From Leptospira jelokensis (lineage in GTDB: Bacteria > Spirochaetota > Leptospiria > Leptospirales > Leptospiraceae): 64,000 nt of DNA. A program made the translations under genes and the position numbers. This document shows positions 29,160 to 39,204 of the stretch, piece by piece. The stretch is taken from NCBI RefSeq assembly GCF_004769635.1, contig NZ_RQGH01000009.1:1-64000 (forward strand). The letters run 5' to 3'. Position 1 is the stretch's first letter, and the number at the start of each line of letters is the position of its first letter. Under the pieces are notes generated by a model that made no database searches, had not been told where the DNA came from, and saw only the letters and a program-made list of their open reading frames with translations.

Positions 29160-30257
29160 CTACAGTTCATGGAAAAGGGGATTCACCTCTTCTAAATTTC
29201 CTTTAAAATTCATATGACCCATCTTCCTTCCTGGTTTTGCATCCTCTTTTGCATACAAATGCAGTCGGTAACGATCATCTTTTAACAATTCATCCGCAAT
29301 TTTTAAACTTTCTTGATACGAATTCCCAAGAATGTTTTTCATAAGAGTTGGCTTTGGCCTAACATCTGTTGGGGGAAGTTTGCCAGTAATGGCTTGTACA
29401 TGCAAATAAAATTGTGAAAAACTTTGGCAATCTTGTGTGTAATGACCAGTGTTATGTGGTCTTGGTGCAAATTCATTTAAATACAATAAATTGTCCTTTA
29501 AAAAAAACTCAACACCCATGGTTCCCACATACTGCAAGGACTCAGCAAGTTTGGATGCCATTTCAATTGCTTCCAAATTTAAACTCACAGGAATCCTTGC
29601 AGGAAAAATAGACAGATCCAAGATATGGTCTTTGTGTTCGTTTTCCACTGCACCGTAACAAACGATGTCACCATTATGAAAACGAGTGAGGATGATACTG
29701 ATCTCTTTTTGGAATGGAATCACTTCCTCAATCAAGTATTCGGAACTTTCAGATGGAAATGCAGAAATTAAAAATGCATCGTATTCGGTTTTGTTTTTAA
29801 TTTTGACTTGGCCTTTGCCATCATATCCAAACCGTAATGTTTTGATGATCCACGGAAATTCGATAGCCACTTCTATGTGTGAAGTCTTTTTAGTAAGGTG
29901 AAAAAATTCTGCCGTGCGAAATCCTAATTTTCGAAAATGTGATTTCTCCAAAAAACGGTCTTGGGCAATGATTAGGGCTTTTGGTGGAGGGAATACATTC
30001 ACAATTGTTTGTTCATTTAAGTATTCCAAAGTTGGCTTCGGTATGTTCTCAAACTCAAAGCTAAGAATATCCACTTGTTCTAAAAAAGTTTTGATCTCTT
30101 TTTTAGATTCGTAAGGGGCGATGGTACCTTTTGCTCCTACTTTTTCTGAAGGGGAATGGGGATCGGGGGAATAACTATAAAATTCATACCCAAGTGGAAT
30201 GGCTTCCAAACACATCATTTGGCCAAGTTGGCCAGAACCCAAAACACCAATTTTCAT
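29160..30257 (-). CDS. purK: N5-carboxyaminoimidazole ribonucleotide synthase PurK
   Basis: PurK uses ATP and bicarbonate to carboxylate AIR in purine synthesis. The 365-residue ATP-grasp protein begins [19 protein letters not shown] and has [54 protein letters not shown] and [16 protein letters not shown]. It overlaps purE by 4 bases and follows murF-purE on the minus strand, an unusual combination. Confidence 0.95.
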   Translation of the reverse strand: MKIGVLGSGQLGQMMCLEAIPLGYEFYSYSPDPHSPSEKVGAKGTIAPYESKKEIKTFLEQVDILSFEFENIPKPTLEYLNEQTIVNVFPPPKALIIAQDRFLEKSHFRKLGFRTAEFFHLTKKTSHIEVAIEFPWIIKTLRFGYDGKGQVKIKNKTEYDAFLISAFPSESSEYLIEEVIPFQKEISIILTRFHNGDIVCYGAVENEHKDHILDLSIFPARIPVSLNLEAIEMASKLAESLQYVGTMGVEFFLKDNLLYLNEFAPRPHNTGHYTQDCQSFSQFYLHVQAITGKLPPTDVRPKPTLMKNILGNSYQESLKIADELLKDDRYRLHLYAKEDAKPGRKMGHMNFKGNLEEVNPLFHEL

Positions 30258-30763
30258 TGGGCATCCAGATTCAATTGGTCATTTTTGGAGAGCGCTGCGA
30301 TTCGGTTCGATTCCGCATATGTCTCTAGTTTCTTTGAAAGCTCTGGACTTGTGATGGAAAGAATCCTGACAGCAAGTAATCCAGCATTGGCGGCGCCACT
30401 TGTGCCTATGGCAAGTGTACCAACAGGTACACCTTTAGGCATTTGTACAATAGAGAGTAAACTATCCATTCCATTTAATGCCTTGGAAAGTACGGGAACA
30501 CCTAATACAGGCAAGGTGGTAAGTGAGGCGGTCATCCCAGGTAGATGGGCAGCGCCTCCCGCGCCCGCAATGATCACACCAAATCCATTGTTTTTTGCAT
30601 TTTTTGCAAACTCAAACATACGTTCTGGAGAACGATGGGCAGAGACAATTTCCTTTTCAAAAGGAATACCAAATTCTGTAAGGATTTCACATGTTTCCTT
30701 CATGGTTTCCCAATCAGAATAGGAGCCCATGATCACGGCTACTTTAGGTATTTGGTTTGTCAT
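30254..30763 (-). CDS. purE: 5-(carboxyamino)imidazole ribonucleotide mutase PurE
   Basis: PurE moves the carboxyl group made by PurK to give CAIR. The 169-residue protein has the class I features: [34 protein letters not shown] and [19 protein letters not shown], followed by [19 protein letters not shown] and [14 protein letters not shown]. Pairing with purK agrees with the two-enzyme bacterial route. It lies 30 bp after murF on the same strand. Confidence 0.96.
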   Translation of the reverse strand: MTNQIPKVAVIMGSYSDWETMKETCEILTEFGIPFEKEIVSAHRSPERMFEFAKNAKNNGFGVIIAGAGGAAHLPGMTASLTTLPVLGVPVLSKALNGMDSLLSIVQMPKGVPVGTLAIGTSGAANAGLLAVRILSITSPELSKKLETYAESNRIAALSKNDQLNLDAQ

Positions 30764-30793
30764 ACGTTGAATCTAAAAAAGCCTCTCTCCCTT

Positions 30794-32173
30794 TCAACCT
30801 TTAAATGTTTGGAGTTCCGAAACGATTTCTTCCATTTTCATAGATCGTGAACCCTTTACGAGAATGACACTATGTTTTGGGATTTCGGTTTTGATGAATT
30901 GGATCAGTGCTTTTTTATCTAAAAAATGTTTTCCTCCATTTACTTGTTTTACCATAGGAAGTGTATCTTCACCTAATCCGAGTAAAGTTCCCTTTCCAAT
31001 TTGATTGAGTTCTTTTCCAATTTGCTCGTGGTAATACTTTGAAAAGGTTCCCAATTCCTTCATCGTCCCAAGCACCCATACAATTTGTTTATTTTCAGCA
31101 AATTGTAAGCTGGCATCGATACTAGAGGACATAGACTCTGGATTCGCATTATAACAATCATCGATGATGGTATAATATCCTTTGGTGATATTCAAACGTT
31201 TATTCGGGCTTTTATAGGAAGTGATTGTTTTTAAGATTTGATTTTTTGAAATGCCAAAATAATTTCCAACTGCAAACATCCCTCTGACATTACTCAACAA
31301 TTTTTGGCCAGGGATGTTCCAATGGACCAACTCATTTTTCCATGAAAGGATGAATCCATTTTTTTTAACAGAATTCACTTTGAGTTCTGGTTGTTTGGTA
31401 TGTTTCCAAATCATAAGGTTTCGTTTGCTTTGTTTTGTCCTAACCTTTGCAAGCTCTAAAAAATCTAGATCGTCAGGTACAAAGAGTACACCACCAGGTC
31501 TTAGGCCCGAGATGATATCAATTTTTTCTTCTGCTATGTTTTTTCTAGATTTTAGATTTTCAATATGGGCTGAACCAATATTGGTAATCAGTGTATGAGT
31601 GGGTTCTGCAATGAGAGAAAGTCTTTTGATTTCACCTCTATGGTTCATTCCCATTTCACAGATGACAACACGTGTGTTCTCTGTGATCCGAAACAAAGTG
31701 AACGGAACTCCAATTTCATTATTAAAATTTTTTTCGGTCACAACCAAGGTTTTTGGATTTAAAAATCCAAAAAGGCCACCTAACAAATCCTTTGTTGTTG
31801 TTTTTCCGGATGAACCAGTGATGGCAATGAGAATTGGAGAAAAACGATTTCTGTGGTAGTTTGCGAGTCTTCCCAGAGCATGCAGCGTATCGTTTACAAA
31901 GATTGCTTTTTTTTGATCTGCAGTGGGTAAAACCTTTAGGACTGGGTGGTTTGGTTCACACAAAAAGCCTGTGGCACCATTTTTTAAGGCATCCAAAATA
32001 AACTCATGACCATCCCGATCTCCACGTAAGGGAACAAAAAGTGTATTTTTTTTGATCTCTCTTGATGAGGTGGAAATCCATTGGAATTTTGGATTCAAAG
32101 GGTTTTCCCAATCAGGTTTCGAGGAAAACAAACTTAGAATAGTTGACAGGGAATATTCAAATGGTGCGATCAT
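30794..32173 (-). CDS. murF: UDP-MurNAc-tripeptide:D-Ala-D-Ala ligase MurF
   Basis: MurF adds D-Ala-D-Ala to finish the stem peptide. The 459-residue Mur ligase has VPLRGDRDGHEFILDALKNG, ATP loop AITGSSGKTTTKDLLGGL, KNFNNEIGVPFTLF, CEMGMNHRGEIKRLS, ITNIGSAHIENL, DDCYNANPESMSSSI and VLGTMKELG. It lies apart from the murE-murC run, on the opposite strand and leading purE-purK, and diverges from the oxidoreductase gene over 52 bp. Confidence 0.95.
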   Translation of the reverse strand: MIAPFEYSLSTILSLFSSKPDWENPLNPKFQWISTSSREIKKNTLFVPLRGDRDGHEFILDALKNGATGFLCEPNHPVLKVLPTADQKKAIFVNDTLHALGRLANYHRNRFSPILIAITGSSGKTTTKDLLGGLFGFLNPKTLVVTEKNFNNEIGVPFTLFRITENTRVVICEMGMNHRGEIKRLSLIAEPTHTLITNIGSAHIENLKSRKNIAEEKIDIISGLRPGGVLFVPDDLDFLELAKVRTKQSKRNLMIWKHTKQPELKVNSVKKNGFILSWKNELVHWNIPGQKLLSNVRGMFAVGNYFGISKNQILKTITSYKSPNKRLNITKGYYTIIDDCYNANPESMSSSIDASLQFAENKQIVWVLGTMKELGTFSKYYHEQIGKELNQIGKGTLLGLGEDTLPMVKQVNGGKHFLDKKALIQFIKTEIPKHSVILVKGSRSMKMEEIVSELQTFKG

Positions 32174-32225
32174 AGCTTCTAAGCCAGATTTTCGGATGAA
32201 AGATAGATTTTAAAGAAAAACTTAC

Positions 32226-33266
32226 ATGAAACCACCCAAAATCAATGTGATTCTCATCGGCTTAGGAAGGATTGCCTCAAAACTGGAAAAGGATCCATAC
32301 CGCAAAAAACCTTGTACCCATATGGGAGTGATCTCTTCTCCATGGGGGAAAAAAAACTTCAATTTTATTTCTGGGTATGACACAAAACGAGAAACATGTG
32401 AGGAGTTTGCAAAAACTTGGAAGGAGCAGGCACAAGTTTTACCAAAAGAACTTCCATCCGGTTTTGTTTTTCCAAACGCAGACCTTGCAGTTGTCGCAAC
32501 ACCCAGTCTCACTCATGGATTTTTTGCCAAACTTTGTATGGCTTCCGGAATCAAACATGTACTCATTGAAAAACCTGTTGCGATGGATGCAAAAGAAGCA
32601 AAATCCCTAGAAAGAATGGCAAAGGCAAAGGGATGCAAACTTTGGATCAACCACGAAAGGAGATACCACCCTAGTTACCTTTTTGTCAAAAATGAAATAG
32701 GAAAAGGTAGTTTTGGAGTTTTAAAATCAATTAGAGCTTCCGTATTCACTTCTGCCAAAAATCCTGGTATCGCATTTTCTAAGTTTGGTGGTGGACCATT
32801 ATTGCATGACGGAACCCATGCTGTCGATTTAATCCACTGGTTGGTGGGAAAACCCAAACTCATCCATGCCTCTCTAGAACGTCCTAAAAAGGGGTTCGTG
32901 GAAACAAGAGCATTTGCAAATTTTCGCACAAAAAACCAAGTGGAAATCAATTTGGATGTTTCAGGGGGTCGTGAGTACTTCCAATTTGAACTTGATCTCC
33001 ATACAGATTCCCACCGGATCATTTGCTCAAATGATGGGTTCCAATTCTATCGTTCCATTCCATCCAAATTGTACAAAGGATTTCACAGCTTGCAGTCCTA
33101 TCTACCCAAAGGTTTTCCGAAACCTGAAGTTTCGAATGCTTTTTTAGGAATTTATTCCGAAATTGTAAATGTAATCCAAGGTAAGTCAAAACATATGGAA
33201 GGAACCATTGGAGAGAATGTGCAAATATTAGAAAGTATTGAATCCATTTACAGGTTTCCGAAATGA
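32226..33266 (+). CDS. Gfo/Idh/MocA family oxidoreductase
   Basis: An NAD(P)-dependent sugar-type oxidoreductase of 346 residues. The N-terminal Rossmann part has VILIGLGRIASKLEKD, ADLAVVATPSLTHGFFAK and the family motif VLIEKPVAMDAKEAKSLE. The C-terminal sheet contains GGGPLLHDGTHAVDLIHWLVG with the active-site histidine position. The substrate cannot be read from the sequence; relatives act on sugar nucleotides or inositols. It overlaps the next gene as ATGA. Confidence 0.88.
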   Translation: MKPPKINVILIGLGRIASKLEKDPYRKKPCTHMGVISSPWGKKNFNFISGYDTKRETCEEFAKTWKEQAQVLPKELPSGFVFPNADLAVVATPSLTHGFFAKLCMASGIKHVLIEKPVAMDAKEAKSLERMAKAKGCKLWINHERRYHPSYLFVKNEIGKGSFGVLKSIRASVFTSAKNPGIAFSKFGGGPLLHDGTHAVDLIHWLVGKPKLIHASLERPKKGFVETRAFANFRTKNQVEINLDVSGGREYFQFELDLHTDSHRIICSNDGFQFYRSIPSKLYKGFHSLQSYLPKGFPKPEVSNAFLGIYSEIVNVIQGKSKHMEGTIGENVQILESIESIYRFPK

Positions 33267-34897
33267 ACCCAAAACAAAATCGTTCCATTTCCATTTATTT
33301 TTTTGTTCTCAAAACCTATTTTCAATACTTAGTTCTATCAAAAATTACGAAACGAATCCATTCTAAAGAAAACTTCCAAACAAAAAGAATTCAGTTTCTA
33401 AAAACGAAAGGCATCGAAACGAAACATCTTTTTTTCCAATTAGGTGGTGTTTACATTAAAATTGGCCAATTCCTTAGCAATTTATTCCATATCCTGCCTG
33501 AGGAATACTTATGGGAGTTACAAGATTTACAAGATAAAATTCCTCCTAGAGATTTTAATGAAATCAATGCTAGGTGGGAAAAGGATTTTGGAAAGTCCTT
33601 ACACCAAATTTTTGATTCCCTTGACACGAATTCGTATGCCAGTGCCTCAACTGCCCAAGTTCATATTGGTTATTACCAAGAAAAAAAAGTAGCAATCAAA
33701 ACATTGTACCCAGGCATCGAGGAAACTGCGAAATCTGATCTCGGAACAATATCAAAGGTCATTTGGTTTGTGGATCGATTTGTGGTAAAAGTTTCTGGGA
33801 AAGAAGTAGTCGAACAATTACAATCAATGATCCATGCGGAACTCGACCTGAGAACCGAACTTAAAAATTTAAAAATCTTAAAACAGTTGTTTGCACTCGA
33901 AAAAGATTTTTACATTCCAAATCCAGTCGAAGAATTTTGTAACCGCCACACACTCGTGACTGAGTTCGTCGAAGGCAAAAAAATTTACGAATTGGAATTG
34001 GACTTAGCACCAACAAAACGTAGCCCTCATTTAGAAAAATTAATACGCGCTTTCATCCTGATGATTTTTGAGTATCGTTTCTTTCACGCTGACCCACACC
34101 CTGGAAATTTGATTTTTATGGAAACGGGAGAACTCTGTTTGATCGATTTTGGTGCGGTCCAATCCATTTCAGAAGAAGAAACCCAAATTTTGGAACGTAT
34201 TTTGGTTGGGGCAATGCGAAAAGACTACCACCTTGTTTCGGAATCCTTGGTAGCACTTGGTGCTGTAACAGGTACTTTGTCGAAAGAAGAATTAACACAA
34301 ATCGTAAAGTATTCACTTGAAAAACTAAACCGCATTTTAGCAGATACCAATCATTTTCGTAATTTAAGTTTTGAGACTCTGAAGCCAGGCGAAGACTTAC
34401 GATTTTTAAAAGAAATCCAAGTCAGTTTGAAACGCTTGTTATCGAGTTTGAAACTGCCTCCAAATTTCCTCAGTTTGCACCGAGTGCTTGCCTTATTACT
34501 TGGAAATTCCTCTTATTTGGATCCATCCCGTTCCATGATTGAATATGCGGAAAAACCTTTTTCACAAATTGTATTAAAGGGAAGTAGTTTCAAACGCCTC
34601 TGGAAGGATGAAGGGGAAGAATTTTTAACAAGTTTGTTTTCCTTACCAAAAGAACTAAACGAATTCCTTTACAAATGGAACCGAGGTGAATTGACGAACC
34701 AAAACCAAACCAAAACGGATGAACTCAGATTGAGGGAAATATTTACCTTTGGAGTTCTCGGATCATTATTTTTCTTTTTTGGAATGTATTATGCGGAAAA
34801 ATTCTGGAAAGAACCAAGCATAATATTTTATATACTATCAGGACTTAGTTTTTGGTCTCTTGCTAAATCGAGTCTAAGTTATTGGAAACAAAAATAA
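33263..34897 (+). CDS. UbiB/ABC1 (AarF) family atypical kinase
   Basis: A 544-residue protein kinase-like ATPase of the UbiB family. Visible are the KxGQ motif in [12 protein letters not shown] (near residue 67), the A-rich loop [11 protein letters not shown] (near 124), [25 protein letters not shown] (catalytic loop, near 272) and CLIDFGAVQ (DFG-like). Two membrane helices close the protein (ILTFGVLG region to [11 protein letters not shown] and [15 protein letters not shown]). UbiB proteins support ubiquinone or other isoprenoid lipid synthesis; in an organism using menaquinone the role is open. Confidence 0.9.
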   Translation: MNPKQNRSISIYFFVLKTYFQYLVLSKITKRIHSKENFQTKRIQFLKTKGIETKHLFFQLGGVYIKIGQFLSNLFHILPEEYLWELQDLQDKIPPRDFNEINARWEKDFGKSLHQIFDSLDTNSYASASTAQVHIGYYQEKKVAIKTLYPGIEETAKSDLGTISKVIWFVDRFVVKVSGKEVVEQLQSMIHAELDLRTELKNLKILKQLFALEKDFYIPNPVEEFCNRHTLVTEFVEGKKIYELELDLAPTKRSPHLEKLIRAFILMIFEYRFFHADPHPGNLIFMETGELCLIDFGAVQSISEEETQILERILVGAMRKDYHLVSESLVALGAVTGTLSKEELTQIVKYSLEKLNRILADTNHFRNLSFETLKPGEDLRFLKEIQVSLKRLLSSLKLPPNFLSLHRVLALLLGNSSYLDPSRSMIEYAEKPFSQIVLKGSSFKRLWKDEGEEFLTSLFSLPKELNEFLYKWNRGELTNQNQTKTDELRLREIFTFGVLGSLFFFFGMYYAEKFWKEPSIIFYILSGLSFWSLAKSSLSYWKQK

Positions 34898-34922
34898 ACG
34901 GAAAAATTCAAACACCATCTTT

Positions 34923-35483
34923 ATGAAATTACCTAACATTCCCTTTTTTTCAGTATTTAAGCCTGGTTATTTGGCATTTGTTGCTTTTGGTCTATTTTTA
35001 GACTTACTTACAAAATACATTATCATCGTAAAAATGTCCGCTGATGAAAGTATCTCAGTCCTTGGGGACTTTTTTAGACTCTCACTTACGTTTAACACAG
35101 GTTTTGTTTTTGGCCTTTTCCAAGACAATGCTTTACCTTCTTTATTTGCGACAGGTTTTGCCATTGTTTTTTTGATTTTTTACCGATGGCAAAATTCTGA
35201 TTTGGGAAATGTATGGGGATGGAATTTTGTGATGGCCGGAGCCTTCGGAAATTTTATTGATAAATTTTTTGTGAAAATCCCAGGCAGTGGGTTTCGATTT
35301 GGATTCACACCTGAAAAACCAGGGATAGAATTCATCGGTGTTGTTGACTTTTTGGATTTCGATTGGCCAAACTTTTTACTGTTTACCAGATGGCCTGCAT
35401 TCAATGTCGCAGATTCTTGTGTTTCCATTGGTATTGTCATTTTACTCTTTACCATGGATTGGAAGGAGATGGATAAAAAATAA
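34923..35483 (+). CDS. lspA: Lipoprotein signal peptidase LspA
   Basis: LspA cuts signal peptides of diacylated prolipoproteins in the inner membrane. The 186-residue protein has about four membrane helices and both catalytic aspartates: [12 protein letters not shown] (near residue 110) and [16 protein letters not shown] (near 165). The segment [18 protein letters not shown] is the usual NxGxxFG region. It is about 20 residues longer than the typical enzyme because of a loop between the two aspartates ([17 protein letters not shown]). Several lipoprotein substrates are encoded in this window. Confidence 0.93.
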   Translation: MKLPNIPFFSVFKPGYLAFVAFGLFLDLLTKYIIIVKMSADESISVLGDFFRLSLTFNTGFVFGLFQDNALPSLFATGFAIVFLIFYRWQNSDLGNVWGWNFVMAGAFGNFIDKFFVKIPGSGFRFGFTPEKPGIEFIGVVDFLDFDWPNFLLFTRWPAFNVADSCVSIGIVILLFTMDWKEMDKK

Positions 35484-35485
35484 CC

Positions 35486-35518
35486 AAAGGAGGAATCGAG
35501 AAAACGCATTCCTTCTTT
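35486..35518. terminator. Probable terminator after lspA
   Basis: AAAGGAGGAAT (35486-35496) pairs with ATTCCTTCTTT (35508-35518) as an 11-bp stem with one G-U pair, 3 bases after the lspA stop. Further palindromes follow downstream: CCAAGGATCCCTTGG at 35526-35540, and overlapping stems at 35537-35557. The remaining gap up to 35659 is T-rich and holds no gene that I can support. Confidence 0.55.
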
Positions 35519-35659
35519 CGTTCAGCCAAGGATCCCTTGGAATTAGGTTCCAATTCCTGGGGTTCCTTCTTCGTTTTGATTCTTTTTAGATAATTGTCAT
35601 TGTTAGAGGGACTGGTTTTCCTTTTTTTAGTTAAAAAGTTTTCCGTTCCTTCCTTTTTT

Positions 35660-36370
35660 CTAAAGCAAATAACTTCTCATCACATTGACGGAAAGTGTTT
35701 TGAAAACATCTTTGTCTTCCTCAATTTTACCGACCTTCCAATTGATCCCAGAGGGAGACGCATACAAACTTCTGGCAGGTATACCTTCGGAAGGCCCACA
35801 AACTCGGATTAAGTGGATGTTTTTTGATTTGGCTAAACCTTCATAAAAACTTAAGTCTTCCTCATAGGTGTTTTGGTTACGAGTTGTATCCAAATGAAAG
35901 ATGATTTCAATGTTCTCTTTATGGAATTCATCCCAAATGGACTGGTTTCCCAGATCATCACCGAGCATCACTCCAAAACGAAGCCCACCCATAATGAAAA
36001 TGGATTCCGTTAACCCTGGTTTGGTGCCCAAATCAAGGGTTACATTTGGGGTCTTTTTTTCATAAAAATCGACTAACACTAACGACTGAACGATGGGTAG
36101 GGCAGAAACCAAATTCCCTTCTTCGTTCGTTCGGTAGTGGCTACCACCTAGGATCACTCCAGAAAACTTTTCTGAAATTTCCAATAGATGGTCTTGGTAT
36201 TCCTTTTCGTGTTTCGCTGCGTCGGAAGGAGTGGAACTTTGGAAAAAATGCGGATACCCCTCTGGCAGAAGTAAAAAATGAGCCTTACTTTGTTGGATCT
36301 TTGTAATTTCGTCTGCGGTGAATCGTTTGTGAAGGTTCTTTTGGTAAATTGCGATTTTGATGACTGCCAT
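35660..36370 (-). CDS. Nitrilase-fold (carbon-nitrogen hydrolase-like) pseudoenzyme
   Basis: The 236-residue protein has the nitrilase superfamily layout: a glutamate in LLLPEGYPHF (Glu37), a lysine in FYEKKTPN (Lys105 or Lys106) and the nucleophile region. There the expected G-V-x-I-C-x-D reads GVMLGDD, so Gly137 replaces the catalytic cysteine. An amidase or nitrilase reaction is therefore not expected. It may bind a ligand, or have another role. It overlaps the stop of the upstream 643-residue gene as TAATG, so both are probably made from one mRNA. Confidence 0.75.
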   Translation of the reverse strand: MAVIKIAIYQKNLHKRFTADEITKIQQSKAHFLLLPEGYPHFFQSSTPSDAAKHEKEYQDHLLEISEKFSGVILGGSHYRTNEEGNLVSALPIVQSLVLVDFYEKKTPNVTLDLGTKPGLTESIFIMGGLRFGVMLGDDLGNQSIWDEFHKENIEIIFHLDTTRNQNTYEEDLSFYEGLAKSKNIHLIRVCGPSEGIPARSLYASPSGINWKVGKIEEDKDVFKTLSVNVMRSYLL

Positions 36371-38301
36371 TAAAATGGATTTCCTGTGGGTAATATGTCA
36401 TCATCAGAGAGGTCGTCCAAACTGTCATTTGTTTGCCCATCTAAAGAAGTACCTTCTTCTGTGGTGATGGGTTCTGTGGGTTTTGTTGCCTCTGCGGTCA
36501 CTTCTGCTTTTGCATCCCCCTCTAGTTCAGAAGCATCCGGAGAATCAGATTCTTTCGCGGCTTCCATGTCCACGCCGAAGGAAGATTTCATTTGTTCAGG
36601 TGTGAGTTCCACAAGCCCACCATAAAGGTCTCCCGTTTCGATTCGGTCATGAAGGGCTAACAAGTAACAGTAAGCCTCCATAATGCATTGTTTCACCGGT
36701 TTTTTATTGAGTCGTTTCCGAGATTCCATGGAATCCAAAGTCAAAACATCATTCATATTCGCGACAATTTCCTTTTTGCCCTTCATGTCTTTGATGAGGG
36801 TGAGAAGGGAATCTCTCGACTTTAAACTAAAGTCTTTGATGGCCATCCGAACTGTCCTTGACTGTCCTGTCCTTTTTTGTTCGATCCCAGTCAGTTTTTT
36901 GGAAGCTTCGATGTAATTGGCACCAGGGTTCGCTTTGTGTTTTTCTAATTCTCTTAAAATATCATGGTAGATACGAAATTGGTCTATGATGGTACGAGTG
37001 CTTTCGTAAATATCCAACATCTTTTGTCTGTAATCCACCTTTACCCCGTTAATCGAACCAGGTTTGATATCGATTTTTTTAGTGGTCATTACAAAGGAAT
37101 ATTCATCATCAAATTCATAAAAATAAAATAATGCAAGTAGGGCTTTGTCAGCGTCTGGGATATTTGCATATTCATTTTTGGGATCAAATTTTTTACGTAA
37201 TTTAGGAATGGAGTACATCTGCATCAAACGTAATCCATAGGCTTGTTCTTTGGATAAGGGGACTTCTTCTTCCTTTTTTTCCTCTTCCTTGGAAGCATTT
37301 TCTGCTTCTTTCTCTTCCTTGGTTTCTACCTGTTTGCCACCGGGAACATTTTCCCCTGATTTCCTTTGGCCAGGTTTTTCTTCAGGCGTGATACCCAAAA
37401 GATTTTCCATATAACGAGAAATAAGTGGGATATTTTTATTTTCAGCACGAATGACAACGAGATACAATCGGTCAAAAAAACCATCAAACAAGGTATCAAT
37501 TTCTTGTAACACTTTCCGTTTTTTATTCGCATAAATGAGGGCAGGTTTTCCCTCTAACTTTTGTAATTCGTCATAGGCTTGTGCAAAAGACTTTTTTAAA
37601 GTTTCTTGGTACGGGTAAAGGATGTACATCCTTTTGAATAGGGAATAAATCTGATTTTTGACCCTTTCAATCGCTACCGGAGATTCTGGCGCTGTCATGA
37701 TGGGTTCTGTAATGTCTGTTAACTCAGGGCCATTGTATAATTTTTGACCCATGGCAAGTAATTCTACAAGAAGGGGATTGATCCGATCGAGTGCTTTACT
37801 CAGTTGGGGTGAATACTGTTGGTTTGCAAGTAACTCGTTCCCACTGTATTGCAATTCGATTAATGCTTGTTTGGCACGAATGGAAAAATCGTGCATAAAC
37901 TTCGGAGTGAGATCACTGGATCCAAAGGGAGTGACACGGGCTAACCAACATTTAAGTTTGATGGAAAAACGAGCAGTAAAACTACTGATCTCTTTTTCAT
38001 ATTGGGCTTTGGAATCGATTTGTGATTTGGAAACATTGGCATCTTCTTTGGAAGGACTCCTTCCTGAAGAGGAACTCCCTCCGCGACTCCCAGAACGACT
38101 TTCATCTCCCCCTCGAGAAACGGTGCCTTGTCTGACCTTTGGCTCTGGTCGACTTTTCCTACCGTCATCTTCCTTTGCAGGAGGTTTTTCTTTGATGACT
38201 TCTCCACCTGCGCTCTTAAACTTATTGAACATATCCTTTCTCTGAGAATCGTCCAGTTTGCCAACGCCAATGGCTCGTTTGGTATTATCGAAATCGCCCA
38301 T
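36370..38301 (-). CDS. Large cytoplasmic protein of unknown function
   Basis: I do not recognise this 643-residue protein. It starts MGDFDNTKRAIGVGKLDD at ATG 38301; the frame is open to 38403. Residues about 35-95 are a low-complexity, charged and serine/glycine-rich linker (RGGDESRSGSRGGSSSSGRS). Two helix-rich folded parts follow (about 105-315, with FSIRAKQALIELQYSGNELL, and about 355-570), separated by a lysine/glutamate stretch (ETKEEKEAENASKEEEKKEE). The acidic, threonine-rich tail ends DDLSDDDILPTGNPF. There is no signal peptide or membrane segment. It is transcribed with the nitrilase-fold gene and diverges from the MoxR ATPase over 113 bp. Function unknown. Confidence 0.85.
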   Translation of the reverse strand: MGDFDNTKRAIGVGKLDDSQRKDMFNKFKSAGGEVIKEKPPAKEDDGRKSRPEPKVRQGTVSRGGDESRSGSRGGSSSSGRSPSKEDANVSKSQIDSKAQYEKEISSFTARFSIKLKCWLARVTPFGSSDLTPKFMHDFSIRAKQALIELQYSGNELLANQQYSPQLSKALDRINPLLVELLAMGQKLYNGPELTDITEPIMTAPESPVAIERVKNQIYSLFKRMYILYPYQETLKKSFAQAYDELQKLEGKPALIYANKKRKVLQEIDTLFDGFFDRLYLVVIRAENKNIPLISRYMENLLGITPEEKPGQRKSGENVPGGKQVETKEEKEAENASKEEEKKEEEVPLSKEQAYGLRLMQMYSIPKLRKKFDPKNEYANIPDADKALLALFYFYEFDDEYSFVMTTKKIDIKPGSINGVKVDYRQKMLDIYESTRTIIDQFRIYHDILRELEKHKANPGANYIEASKKLTGIEQKRTGQSRTVRMAIKDFSLKSRDSLLTLIKDMKGKKEIVANMNDVLTLDSMESRKRLNKKPVKQCIMEAYCYLLALHDRIETGDLYGGLVELTPEQMKSSFGVDMEAAKESDSPDASELEGDAKAEVTAEATKPTEPITTEEGTSLDGQTNDSLDDLSDDDILPTGNPF

Positions 38302-38414
38302 AGTTTTATTATCGTTCCAATTTCTCACTATAGGAAGAGAAGTTTCTTTCAAAAAGCAATTTTTAGTAGATTCCCCCGTTTTTCGAAAAAGATTGGAGTC
38401 CAAAAGGTAAAGAC

Positions 38415-39203
38415 ATGGCAGATTATATCCTATCAGAAGACTTAAAAGAAGCGGTCCAAGTGGCAGAGATCACAAAACGCCCACTCCTTTTAAAAGGGGA
38501 ACCAGGAACTGGGAAAACTCTACTCGCTAGTTTCCTTGCCGAATCCAAAAAACTGCCTTTTTACCGATGGCACATCAAATCCACAAGCCTTGCCAAAGAA
38601 GGTTTGTATTTTTATGATGCTGTTTCCAGGTTGAACGACTCAAGGTTCCCAGAAGAAGAGGCAATGCAACGCGTACGGGATGTAAAAAACTACATTCGGT
38701 TAGGTGCCCTTGGAGAAGCCTTTTTACAACCAAACAAATCAGTGGTGCTGATCGATGAAATCGATAAAGCCGACATTGAGTTTCCTAATGACCTTTTACT
38801 GGAATTAGACAAAATGGAATTTTTTATCCCAGAAACAAAGGAACACATTGTAGCGAAAGAAAGACCGATTGTCATCATCACTTCCAATAACGAAAAAGAA
38901 CTACCGGATGCGTTTCTCAGACGTTGTATTTTCCACTACATTGAGTTTCCGAAACGTGAATCGATGAAAGAAATCATAAAAGCCCATTTTCCATCCATCG
39001 AAACTGAGTTTATGGAAAAAGCGCTCGCTATGTTTTACTCCATTCGTAAAATCGAAAGCCTTAGAAAAAAACCTTCCACAAGTGAGTTACTGGATTGGAT
39101 CCAAGTTTTACTGGTTTCGGGAGAGAGCTTGGAATCAAGTAAAATCCCATTTGCAGGGACTCTGTTTAAATCAGAAGAAGATTACCGGGTCTACTTAAAC
39201 TAA
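38415..39203 (+). CDS. MoxR-type AAA+ ATPase
   Basis: The 262-residue AAA+ protein has Walker A LLLKGEPGTGKTLLASFLAE (near residue 24), Walker B SVVLIDEIDKADIEFPND (near 107) and the sensor regions PIVIITSNNEKELPDAFLRR. MoxR ATPases act as chaperones that load metals or remodel complexes, normally together with a von Willebrand factor A protein, and such a gene follows directly (1 bp gap). The client is not known. Confidence 0.9.
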   Translation: MADYILSEDLKEAVQVAEITKRPLLLKGEPGTGKTLLASFLAESKKLPFYRWHIKSTSLAKEGLYFYDAVSRLNDSRFPEEEAMQRVRDVKNYIRLGALGEAFLQPNKSVVLIDEIDKADIEFPNDLLLELDKMEFFIPETKEHIVAKERPIVIITSNNEKELPDAFLRRCIFHYIEFPKRESMKEIIKAHFPSIETEFMEKALAMFYSIRKIESLRKKPSTSELLDWIQVLLVSGESLESSKIPFAGTLFKSEEDYRVYLN

Positions 39204-39204
39204 T

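Noticed and set aside
30156..30722. Plus-strand frame of 188 residues over purE
   Set aside because: Lies wholly antisense to purE, which has all family motifs.
37751..38245. Plus-strand frame of 164 residues in the large unknown gene
   Set aside because: Antisense to the low-complexity linker region; its proline/serine/leucine runs come from the repeated codons on the other strand.
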